Origin: JBCCCJ01 sp039029315
GTDB lineage: Bacteria > Bacteroidota > Bacteroidia > J057
Length of the DNA stretch: 64,000 nt
NCBI GenBank assembly: GCA_039029315.1
Contig: JBCCGK010000042.1
Coordinates: 1-64,000 of the forward strand
Direction of reading: 5' to 3'
Positions within the stretch are counted from its first letter, which is position 1. Each line of letters begins with the position of its first letter. Under the pieces are notes generated by a model. It searched no databases and had not been told where the DNA came from. It saw only the letters and a program-made list of their open reading frames with translations. The translations under genes were made by a program, and so were the position numbers. This document shows, one piece after another, positions 26,204 to 33,820 of this stretch.

Positions 26204-27820
26204 ATGCCTTCAGACGCTTCATCTCCTTCTTCAGATCCTTCTTTATGGATCCCTAATCGCGTTCCTATTCTGTTAACCTCAGTGCTCATCATTGCTGTCT
26301 GTGGAATCTTATATGAACTGTTGATCAGTAGTATCTCCAGCTATTTTCAAGGAAGCAGTATTCTGCATTTTTCATTGGTGATAGGACTTTTCTTATCCTT
26401 TATGGGAGTAGGTTCCTATGTCTCAAAGTTTATTCAAAAAGATTTGCTGCCCTGGTTCATCCGCTTTGAAATTGTGTTGAGTGTGGTAGGCGGCTTGTCT
26501 ACTTTCTTGTTGTATTTTGCATTTTCCCTCACACCTTATTTTTATGGTGTTGCCTTTTTGCTCATTGCGATTCTGGGTAGCCTGATTGGGGTAGAAATCC
26601 CCATCCTGACCAGGATTGTCAGGGAACATGAAAGTCTGCGAGATGCGATGGCTAAGGTATTATCCTTTGATTATCTCGGCTCCTTGATTGCCTCTGTGGT
26701 CTTTCCCCTGGTATTGCTGCCCAATCTGGGGGTGATGCGCACAGCTTTTGCCATCGGGATGCTGAACCTGACAGTAGCTATCCTCAATACCTGGCTGTTT
26801 CGGGCAGAGCTTCCCCAATATAAGCGAATGTTGACAGTCTGTACGGGCATAGGGGCACTCCTGATTGCTGGATTTGTTTATTCCTTTCAATTGGTCGGCT
26901 TCTTTGAATCCTTTTTGTATCGGGATCAGGTCCTCCTGTCCAAACAATCGGTCTATCAGAAAATTGTGGTCACCAAATGGAACAAGGACCTCCGTCTGTT
27001 TATTGATGGAAATTTGCAATTCTCTTCTCGGGACGAATATCGATATCACGAACCTTTGGTCCACCTTCCGATGGCTCTAGCTGCCTCTCATGAGCGCATT
27101 TTGGTACTTGGCGGGGGAGATGGGCTGGCATGCCGAGACATTTTGCAATATCCTGACATTCAGCAAATTGAAGTCATAGATCTAGATCCAGCCATCACAG
27201 ATCTTGGAACCAAACATCCGGTGTTTACCCAACTCAACCACAACGCTCTGAATGATCCCCGCGTTACGATCATCAATACGGATGCGTATAAGTATATTGA
27301 GAACAGTTCAGACCTCTACGATGTTGTGATTATCGACCTCCCTGATCCCAACAATGTCAGTCTTGGGAAACTGTATTCCGCAGAGTTCTATGGTCTACTG
27401 AAGAAGCGATTGTCGGCCGGAGCGACCATCATTACCCAATCTACTTCTCCTTACTATGCACCAAATGCGTTTTGGTGTATCCATGAAACACTCAAGTCAG
27501 TCTTTCCTTCCACTCTTCCACTAACTGCCTTTGTTCCAACCTTTGGGCAATGGGGCTTCAATCTGGCGATGAATGATCCAGGCCGACTGAAACCCGCCAT
27601 TGCGGACAGCATACAATTAAGCGAACAAGCGGTTATGCTATGTCAGCAACGCTTGTTCGCTTCAAAAGATAGGTTTGAATTTCGCTATCTGAATCCTGAC
27701 GTCTTGTCTGGATTATTTCAGTTTGATGAGGATAGCAAGTCCCGCCCTGTCATCATCAACCGGCTGGATAATCAAGCACTGGTTGAGTATTATGAAAAAA
27801 GCTGGGATGCCTGGAGATAA
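26204..27820 (+). CDS. Membrane spermidine synthase-like protein
   Basis: 538 residues from the ATG at 26204; the frame is open upstream but overlaps the preceding gene. About seven membrane helices fill residues 20-230, then a Rossmann aminopropyltransferase domain: YQKIVV, LVLGGGDGLACRD (SAM-binding loop), an acidic IDLDP, and VVIIDLPDPN, where family members bind polyamine. This membrane-plus-synthase form is common in bacteria. It may not make spermidine, because the substrate loops are not fully comparable, but the decarboxylated-SAM site looks intact. Confidence 0.82.
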   Translation: MPSDASSPSSDPSLWIPNRVPILLTSVLIIAVCGILYELLISSISSYFQGSSILHFSLVIGLFLSFMGVGSYVSKFIQKDLLPWFIRFEIVLSVVGGLSTFLLYFAFSLTPYFYGVAFLLIAILGSLIGVEIPILTRIVREHESLRDAMAKVLSFDYLGSLIASVVFPLVLLPNLGVMRTAFAIGMLNLTVAILNTWLFRAELPQYKRMLTVCTGIGALLIAGFVYSFQLVGFFESFLYRDQVLLSKQSVYQKIVVTKWNKDLRLFIDGNLQFSSRDEYRYHEPLVHLPMALAASHERILVLGGGDGLACRDILQYPDIQQIEVIDLDPAITDLGTKHPVFTQLNHNALNDPRVTIINTDAYKYIENSSDLYDVVIIDLPDPNNVSLGKLYSAEFYGLLKKRLSAGATIITQSTSPYYAPNAFWCIHETLKSVFPSTLPLTAFVPTFGQWGFNLAMNDPGRLKPAIADSIQLSEQAVMLCQQRLFASKDRFEFRYLNPDVLSGLFQFDEDSKSRPVIINRLDNQALVEYYEKSWDAWR

Positions 27821-27913
27821 GCAAGTTTGAAGACAATTTTGAATGAAGAATTTTGAATATTGAATAGTCTGTCAGACAGTGAGTTAGTAGGATTTACTTT
27901 CATATCTAATTTC

Positions 27914-28006
27914 GGGTATAAGGGAAATAGGGGATATACTGGCTTGATGGGTAAGATTTCTCCATTATTTCCCCTATGCCCACTATATCCCTCACAAATA
28001 TTTGTG
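27914..28006. repeat. Imperfect inverted repeat and 14-bp palindrome between convergent genes
   Basis: Bases 27914-27938 and 27966-27991 are imperfect inverted copies centred on gggaaataggggatata (one indel and one mismatch over the core). Next to them is a perfect palindrome, cacaaatatttgtg, at 27993-28006. The 205-base gap holds no gene. It may be a small palindromic element that also ends transcription from both sides. Confidence 0.5.
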
Positions 28007-28025
28007 TCTCCCTACTTAAGTATTC

Positions 28026-28970
28026 CTAGAACGGCAAAGAAAGAATCGTAACAGTATTCTCCTGCATGCCGGGAATCCAAAATTCTCCTTTTTCCTCGTC
28101 CAAATACGCATCTGCAGGTCCTTTGATCTGCTCGGAGGGCAAGCCAACGGGATATCTTCCTACCTGACCTGACTCACTGTTCAACAGCAACAAGGAACCA
28201 TTGTTCCAGTCAGTGAAGTATATAAATTCGCCCAACATGCCGATTCCATCCAGAGACCCTTTGTAGTCTCCACTCAAGGTGGTGAAGGTATTCAGATTGG
28301 GCTTCATTGTGACCATTCCAATGACACCAGAAGCTTCAGGTGCAAAGGTAGATACATACAACAGGTTTTTGCTGGCATCGTAGGCCAATCCATTCGGTTT
28401 CTGAATGGTTGGTTGGGTGACGATCTCCTCAGGTGTTCCGTCGGGGAGCTTGACAAGATATACTTTGTTGATATCTGTTGCAGATACAAAGATTTCACTG
28501 CCAGATTTTGCGACTATATCATTGAGGAAAGAGGTCCCAGAGAAACTAAAGTCGATTTCACCAGCGGCATTTCCACTTGCCAGATCAAATCCTTTCACTT
28601 TGTCCACATCTGCAACATACAAGATGCCATTGAGGATGGCCATTCCCTTGGGAGCGTCCAATCCTTCACTTACAAAATGACCTTCAAGGGCATTTCCTTC
28701 ACTATCCATTTTGGAGATAAACCCATCTCCATCTTTCTCGGAAGGGAGAAGCTCTTTTCCGACATTGGCGATATAATAGACATCGCCATGTTTGATGATA
28801 GATTCTGGTGAAGCAAGACCTTTGTCTTCGAGGTACATGACTCGTTTGGAGGGAGTAAGGACTGCACTGTCTTGTTGGTCAGGAGCCTTATCTTCAGTGG
28901 CTTCCCCGCCACACGCCATAAAAGCAAGGCTAATGAGGGCAAGTAATGTGTATGAGAAAAAAATACGCAT
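28026..28970 (-). CDS. Beta-propeller lipoprotein (SMP-30/NHL-like)
   Basis: 314 residues. A lipoprotein signal peptide ends at Cys20 (LAFMAC, then GGE), so the protein is exported and lipidated. The mature part has repeated strands with motifs such as APKGMAILNGILYVADVD and KPNGLAYDASKNLLYVST, typical of a six-bladed propeller of the SMP-30/gluconolactonase or NHL type. Whether it is an enzyme cannot be told; the metal-binding Glu/Asn/Asp set is not clear to me. Its gene lies 43 bases downstream of comA on the same strand and may be read with it. Confidence 0.75.
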   Translation of the reverse strand: MRIFFSYTLLALISLAFMACGGEATEDKAPDQQDSAVLTPSKRVMYLEDKGLASPESIIKHGDVYYIANVGKELLPSEKDGDGFISKMDSEGNALEGHFVSEGLDAPKGMAILNGILYVADVDKVKGFDLASGNAAGEIDFSFSGTSFLNDIVAKSGSEIFVSATDINKVYLVKLPDGTPEEIVTQPTIQKPNGLAYDASKNLLYVSTFAPEASGVIGMVTMKPNLNTFTTLSGDYKGSLDGIGMLGEFIYFTDWNNGSLLLLNSESGQVGRYPVGLPSEQIKGPADAYLDEEKGEFWIPGMQENTVTILSLPF

Positions 28971-29013
28971 AAGGTGAGTAATTTGATTTTTACTAGAATA
29001 TCAAACAGAAGGA

Positions 29014-29781
29014 CTATGCCTTCAAAAATGTATGAAACGTGTCACCTCTGAGCCCAAGTCGAAGGGTTTCCAGAGGAATGGTTTCTGCTGGTGCAATGTT
29101 TCCCAGATTGACATTGGAGCCGAGCAGTTTGATGAACCAGACCTGCTGACTCTTTTGGGGTGCCTCCCAGATGATTTTATTGGCAGGAATGTCTTTGAGG
29201 ATTTCTTCAATGAGGTCACTACGCACTTCCCCTCCAGCTCGAAACATCCCAACAGTTCCACTTTCCCGAGCTTCTGCGATGACCTTCCAGGAACCAGCAT
29301 CTAATTCTGTTTGCATCATCTCTACCCAGGTCGAAGGGGCAAGAATCTTATCTGCACTTTTGCTTCCCACTTCTGACAGCACGGTGAAGCCTGCCTTGGC
29401 AAAAGAGCTAATCAATTCGCACTTGTCTTTGGTATCGATATCAATCGACCCATCTGAGACTTCCAAATGAGTGATTTCATATTTCTCCAGCAGGGACCGA
29501 TAGGCATCAATCTGGCCACGAATGTAGAAAGCCTCCAACATTGTGCCTCCCAAGTAGACAGGAATCCCTGCGTCTTTGTATACTTTCAGTTTTGCATCCA
29601 GATTGCCCGTTACTGCTGAAGTCGCCCATCCCAATTTGATGATATCAGTATGTGCTGCAGCTACACTCAGAAAATCTTCTGCCTGTCTTACACTGAGTCC
29701 CTTGTCCATCACCATGCTCAATCCCGCATCTCTTGGCTTGCTTGTTCTGGTTGGAATATTTTCCAGAGAAAAGTTGATCAT
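29014..29781 (-). CDS. comA: Phosphosulfolactate synthase (ComA family)
   Basis: 255 residues, the usual length for ComA, which adds sulfite to phosphoenolpyruvate to give (R)-phospho-3-sulfolactate. Family stretches are visible: MVMDKGLS, DIIKLGWATS, YLGGTM, LEVSDGS, LSEVGSKS and the C-terminal LGLRGDTFH. The enzyme is a TIM barrel using Mg2+. In Bacteroidota it could feed synthesis of cysteate or another sulfonate, for example for sulfonolipids; that is inference. An Ldh2-family dehydrogenase that could act as ComC lies two genes upstream on the same strand. No ComB phosphatase is in the window. Confidence 0.85.
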   Translation of the reverse strand: MINFSLENIPTRTSKPRDAGLSMVMDKGLSVRQAEDFLSVAAAHTDIIKLGWATSAVTGNLDAKLKVYKDAGIPVYLGGTMLEAFYIRGQIDAYRSLLEKYEITHLEVSDGSIDIDTKDKCELISSFAKAGFTVLSEVGSKSADKILAPSTWVEMMQTELDAGSWKVIAEARESGTVGMFRAGGEVRSDLIEEILKDIPANKIIWEAPQKSQQVWFIKLLGSNVNLGNIAPAETIPLETLRLGLRGDTFHTFLKA

Positions 29782-29804
29782 TCGTTATTGACTTAATAAT
29801 TAAT

Positions 29805-29836
29805 TGTGCAAAGTACGAGCTGTGCAAAGTACGAGC
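29805..29836. repeat. 16-bp tandem duplication upstream of comA
   Basis: tgtgcaaagtacgagc occurs twice head to tail, at 29805-29820 and 29821-29836. Read on the minus strand, towards comA (start at 29781), each copy contains TACTTTG, close to but one base short of the TAnnTTTG -7 box. The duplication may give two tandem weak promoters. Confidence 0.6.
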
Positions 29837-29911
29837 CAATATGGGGAAATGCAACAAACAGAAGTGAACAAAGAAACTGTCTGAGGAACTGTTTGAACCT
29901 CTGCATCTTTA

Positions 29912-29966
29912 AGAGACTGTCTTGATTTCTCTTTTCCCTAAAGAAACTAAAATCAAGACAGGTTCT
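29912..29966. repeat. Inverted repeat related to the MITE at 127-289
   Basis: Arms 29912-29928 and 29950-29966 match at 15 of 17 positions (agagactgtcttgattt against agaacctgtcttgattt). Just upstream, at about 29885, is a second aactgtttgaa motif similar to the end of the element at 127. It may be a degenerate non-autonomous element. It lies in the 270-base non-coding gap between comA and queD, which otherwise holds no gene. Confidence 0.5.
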
Positions 29967-30051
29967 AATTCTTCTTATTTCTTTGACCCAGGATGTTGAT
30001 GGATTTGGCGAACGATGCCTCCATTTCTACATTCATCTGCGGCAAAACCAC

Positions 30052-30435
30052 TCAGGAATCCGCTCTATATTCACATTTTGCAGTACAGGTCTCATGAATA
30101 ATGATGCTGTACAAGTCTGGCAAAAGGGGTTTTAGGGAGTCATAAAACCACTTTGCAAGATTTTCGGAAGTAGGATTGGAGAGCAAAGGATCATTGTCTT
30201 GTTCGCCTATTTCATTGATACACCAATGATCCAGCTTATTGACAAATGGTTTTACAATTTTTTTCACTTCCCCAAAATCCAGCAAGAGGCCGGTATCCGG
30301 ATCAATCTGCCCATGAAGGTTGACTTCCAGCCGGAAACTGTGGCCATGCATGCGTCTGCACTTGTGTCCTTCGGGCATTTTTGGCAAAAAATGGGCCGCC
30401 TCAAATCGAAATTTCTTTGTTAACACTACTGGCAT
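30052..30435 (-). CDS. queD: 6-carboxytetrahydropterin synthase (QueD family)
   Basis: 127 residues from the ATG at 30435; an in-frame start four codons earlier is possible. The zinc-binding His set and the catalytic Cys are visible: FEAAHFL, then CRRMHGHSF with Cys and two His, DFGEVK, LDHWCIN, and the C-terminal Glu in ETCTAKCEY. QueD makes 6-carboxy-5,6,7,8-tetrahydropterin in the queuosine pathway, though family members can also act as pyruvoyl-tetrahydropterin synthases. Other queuosine genes are not in the window. Confidence 0.88.
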   Translation of the reverse strand: MPVVLTKKFRFEAAHFLPKMPEGHKCRRMHGHSFRLEVNLHGQIDPDTGLLLDFGEVKKIVKPFVNKLDHWCINEIGEQDNDPLLSNPTSENLAKWFYDSLKPLLPDLYSIIIHETCTAKCEYRADS

Positions 30436-30505
30436 AAGCACGAACATCTATTGGACAACAAAGAAACGGGAATTCCGACGATTCTCAAACCAAATTAGTT
30501 GCTTC

Positions 30506-31615
30506 TCACACAGCTTCATATTTCGGCACAGGCACTGAAGTAGCTGTAGAAATCCTCTTCAAGCTGTCCAACACCCCTTGAATGATGGGAATTCCATGTT
30601 CTTGCCTCTCTTCATATGCCCATCTTTCAGGATCACCCGGAATAAGCACCTGCTCTTTCCCTGCTTGTGGTTTGGTAGCTCTCATGGTTTGTATCCAATG
30701 GTCAATTTGGCGTTTGAATTCCTCCACTTCTCTGAAGGCATCAATGGACCATGCCCCAAAAAAATGCCCGATTCCCTTGCCGACTTTCTCTTTGGTCGTA
30801 GGGGCTCCGATTGCAAAAGCAGGGACAAAAGGTCCCCAGTTTGCTCCACTCAATGGTCCAGACAGAATGTCCACCATCGCTCCCAGACAATAGCCTTTAT
30901 GTCCGCAGCCCTCGTCATCTGTTCCCAAAGGCAGCAACGCACCTCCCTGCATCATATCGAGGGGGTTCTCCGTAGGCTGTCCTTGTTCCGTGATGGCCCA
31001 ACGGGCGGGTATACTTACTCCTTTGCGATGGGCAATTTCTATCTTTCCATAGGGAACCACACTCGTGGACATATCGATCACAATGGGGGGCTCTGCCAAT
31101 CCAGGAAAAGCAATCGCAATCGGATTTGTGCCAAGGCGTCTCTCTACCCCCCAATGCGGCACGACACCTCTGGAGGTATTGGTCATGGCCCAACCGATCT
31201 GATCCCGTTCCAGGGTCTTGACGGGATAGTAACCCGCAGCACCAAAATGATTGCTGTTGCGGACGGCGATCATGCCTGATCCACATTGAGTTGCCTTCTC
31301 CTGGGCGATGTGTAGAGCTTTGGGACCAATGACCAGGCCCATGCCATTATCTCCATCCAGTGTACCTGCAGCCAATCTGTCCCGAACCAATCGGTGATTG
31401 GGCTTTGGGTTGATCATGCCTTCTCTCAACAGATCACAATAGGTATCCAGTCTGGCCACTCCATGCGAGTCAATGCCATATCGGTCGCTATAGGATAGCA
31501 CATCGGCGGCGAGATCTGCATCCGCTTTTGGCACATCCAGTGCCTGAAAAACCCTGGAGGTAAATTCATGTAGCGCATCGGCAGAAAAACGGTAGTAGCG
31601 GGGAGCCTGTTTCAT
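30506..31615 (-). CDS. Ldh2/malate-type NAD(P)-dependent oxidoreductase, possibly ComC-like
   Basis: 369 residues from the ATG at 31615; the longer frame would need a TTG at 31645. The family pattern is clear: YGIDSHGVARL with the catalytic-region His, GDNGMGLV, VRNSNHFGAAGYY, and LGTNPIAIAFPG, which binds the nucleotide. The Ldh2 family covers malate, lactate, ureidoglycolate and (R)-sulfolactate dehydrogenases, the last being ComC. Its closeness to comA, with only queD between, makes sulfolactate a reasonable candidate substrate, but the sequence alone cannot decide. Confidence 0.8.
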   Translation of the reverse strand: MKQAPRYYRFSADALHEFTSRVFQALDVPKADADLAADVLSYSDRYGIDSHGVARLDTYCDLLREGMINPKPNHRLVRDRLAAGTLDGDNGMGLVIGPKALHIAQEKATQCGSGMIAVRNSNHFGAAGYYPVKTLERDQIGWAMTNTSRGVVPHWGVERRLGTNPIAIAFPGLAEPPIVIDMSTSVVPYGKIEIAHRKGVSIPARWAITEQGQPTENPLDMMQGGALLPLGTDDEGCGHKGYCLGAMVDILSGPLSGANWGPFVPAFAIGAPTTKEKVGKGIGHFFGAWSIDAFREVEEFKRQIDHWIQTMRATKPQAGKEQVLIPGDPERWAYEERQEHGIPIIQGVLDSLKRISTATSVPVPKYEAV

Positions 31616-31802
31616 GCGCCCAAGATAAAAAGTTCCGAGTTCCAAGAAAAGAGTGCCGAGATATGACAGAAAAACTATCTCTTACTCTTTACCAGGAGCT
31701 CGGAGCACAAGTTCGGTATACTCAGCACTGTATGAGATAAATGACCGGAAGGCCGCAAACCTGCGTACCCAGGCTTACTTCTGTCTTCAATCCACTATTT
31801 TC

Positions 31803-33158
31803 CTACAAAGCCCGGTCTCTTCGAGGTTTTCTCCATCGCAATGGACCTCTGGGGCTTGCCCAGTAAATCGAAATGGCACCGCCATATCTATTCTCAAGTG
31901 GATAGGCCGATCTCCCGAGGGCGAGATGTGCTTGTGCGCGGATTCTCAAGGCTTTGCTGAGTCTTTGCTCAACGCCCAGGAGTAAGCGATACCCCACAAA
32001 TAGATCTGGGAGGAAAGAGTGGTCAGTGGCTATCCATTCCGTTTCAGGCGTGCTGATCCGCTGGATGCCATACTGATAATTATTCTGTTTGGTGACATTG
32101 AGTATTAGGGCACCTCCACCATAAATGTGCGTTTCATGGTCAGGCGGGGTAAAAAATAGCAGGAGATGAAGAGGAATGGAAATATTCATCCCCGACTCTT
32201 TGACTGTGATGTCCTGAACATCAAGGCTATCTATCGATGCTTCGTAATAGGTATTGAGGATATTGACCAAACTGTAGCCAGTCCCTTCGAATAAACGGGA
32301 TCCATAATCGAACTTATGACCGCCAAATGAGAGCCCTGTCCCCAATCTAATTCTGTGATTCGGCACCCATTCGCCAAGGAGGTGAATCTCGTAATTGGAA
32401 GAGACTGAATTGAAGGAACGTGCCCACTTTCCTAAATAATTTTCAGTCATTGCCTGGACGCCAATTTGATAGTCCCAGCTTCTGCCCTTATTCCAACTTC
32501 TTGGAGATGACCACCAATCCCTGGAGCCAAATTTGGTAGAAGGCTTGGACTTCTTCTTCTTTTGGGCTTTTTTCTTTGTTTTGGGTTCAGGCTCAGATTT
32601 TGGCTGTCTGCTTTGTGGTTCTGCTTTGGTCAGTGGGACAGCAGGCATTTCAATATCCTGATCCAGATCAAGCTTGATCTGGATAGGGGATATAGCCTGA
32701 ATCGAAGCATTATCCTCTCTGCTTGAGGAGGTAGGCGGCAGGAAAGTATCGGGACTTGTTGCCTTCAGGGTGTTTGAGGTATAGCCAAGGGATTTTTGAG
32801 AGAAAATATATGGTGTATTAGAGGTCTTGGCCGTTGAGAGATTCTGCACTAAAGCGGACATATCCTGCCCGGAGGTATGGATATAGGATGCCTTCATCTG
32901 GACCAGATCGGGCTGTAGTGTTTCAAGTTCTTGCAAGGATGTGAGTCCCCAGATCGCTGTCCCAAACAGGGTGGTAAAACATACCATGAGCCAGAAAAAA
33001 TTTCCTCGAAAACCCGATCGAAAGAATCCCTTGGATGAAGAAGTATCCCATCTTTTTTCCAGCCCCTCCCACACCGCCTCAGAAGGGGTCTCAGCAAATT
33101 CTTCCACCCGACTCTGGATGAATTGTTCAAATGGATCGTAATCTGATAAATGCCTCAT
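31803..33158 (-). CDS. Membrane sigma-factor partner with beta-barrel-like C-terminal domain
   Basis: 451 residues from the ATG at 33158, 4 bases after the sigma stop; a start at 33221 would overlap the sigma gene by 59 bases. The N-terminal 50 residues (DPFEQFIQSRVEEF, then PSEAVWEGLEKRW) match the cytoplasmic anti-sigma-type module of Bacteroidota. A membrane helix at about 53-73 is followed by a long linker with a Lys-rich run (KTKKKAQKKKK), and residues 230-451 form a beta-rich domain like an outer-membrane barrel. It probably restrains the sigma factor and senses the envelope through the outer domain. How one chain could reach both membranes is unclear. Confidence 0.65.
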   Translation of the reverse strand: MRHLSDYDPFEQFIQSRVEEFAETPSEAVWEGLEKRWDTSSSKGFFRSGFRGNFFWLMVCFTTLFGTAIWGLTSLQELETLQPDLVQMKASYIHTSGQDMSALVQNLSTAKTSNTPYIFSQKSLGYTSNTLKATSPDTFLPPTSSSREDNASIQAISPIQIKLDLDQDIEMPAVPLTKAEPQSRQPKSEPEPKTKKKAQKKKKSKPSTKFGSRDWWSSPRSWNKGRSWDYQIGVQAMTENYLGKWARSFNSVSSNYEIHLLGEWVPNHRIRLGTGLSFGGHKFDYGSRLFEGTGYSLVNILNTYYEASIDSLDVQDITVKESGMNISIPLHLLLFFTPPDHETHIYGGGALILNVTKQNNYQYGIQRISTPETEWIATDHSFLPDLFVGYRLLLGVEQRLSKALRIRAQAHLALGRSAYPLENRYGGAISIYWASPRGPLRWRKPRRDRAL

Positions 33159-33162
33159 GGTT

Positions 33163-33717
33163 TTATGATGATATCTTCTCGTGTTGTAATAATTTTTGTA
33201 GAAGGTGTCGCGCCCTGACATATTGTGAGCGAGAAGAGCTTTCCGCGATATTGAGTTGAGCGGCGACCTCTTTGTGTGTGTATCCTTCTATGGCGTAGAG
33301 ATTAAATACTGCTCGATAGCCCGGCGGGAGACTTTGGAGGACCTTCATGATGTGATTGGTCCCAAAATCACTCAGCATAGACGCCTCTCCATCAAATAAG
33401 TCTGATGGGCTTTCCTGATGGCTATTCTGGAAGCCAAACTTGCGTTGCCTCCGAAGATAGCTCAAGGCTGTACGAACCATGATTTTGTTGATCCATCCTC
33501 CCAATTCTCCTTCCCCCCGGAACTGTTTCAAATCTTTAAACACCTGATAAAATCCTTCCTGTAATAAATCTTCTGCGATCTCTCGCGAAGGCGCATACCG
33601 CATGCACACCCGAAACATGGGAATCCGGTATTGTTCATACAAAGCGCGTTTGGCCTTCCTATTACCTGTCAGGCAGGCATGGATGAGGGTTTGCTGATCT
33701 GTGTGATGTGCTTTCAA
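33163..33717 (-). CDS. ECF-type RNA polymerase sigma factor
   Basis: 184 residues. Region 2 is at about 15-95 (AEDLLQEGFYQVFKDLKQF, GGWINKIMVRTALSYLRR) and region 4 at about 125-180 (LPPGYRAVFNLY, then GYTHKEVAAQLNIAES helix-turn-helix). No in-frame ATG is available before region 2, so a TTG start at 33717 is used. It is followed 4 bases later by its membrane partner. It is not closely similar to the sigma factor at 12462, whose region 4 differs clearly. Confidence 0.9.
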   Translation of the reverse strand: MKAHHTDQQTLIHACLTGNRKAKRALYEQYRIPMFRVCMRYAPSREIAEDLLQEGFYQVFKDLKQFRGEGELGGWINKIMVRTALSYLRRQRKFGFQNSHQESPSDLFDGEASMLSDFGTNHIMKVLQSLPPGYRAVFNLYAIEGYTHKEVAAQLNIAESSSRSQYVRARHLLQKLLQHEKISS

Positions 33718-33820
33718 CTTGTTGGTGTTTACTTTATAGGGAAATAAGAAAGGGATTTCGCTGCATGTAGCAGAAATATTTTTTTCTTTTCTGCTATCTT
33801 CCCTTCAAATATCTACTGTT

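Noticed and set aside
31653..31985. 110-codon plus-strand frame between the Ldh2 gene and the ECF partner
   Set aside because: It overlaps the 3' end of the ECF partner gene in antisense; no family signal.
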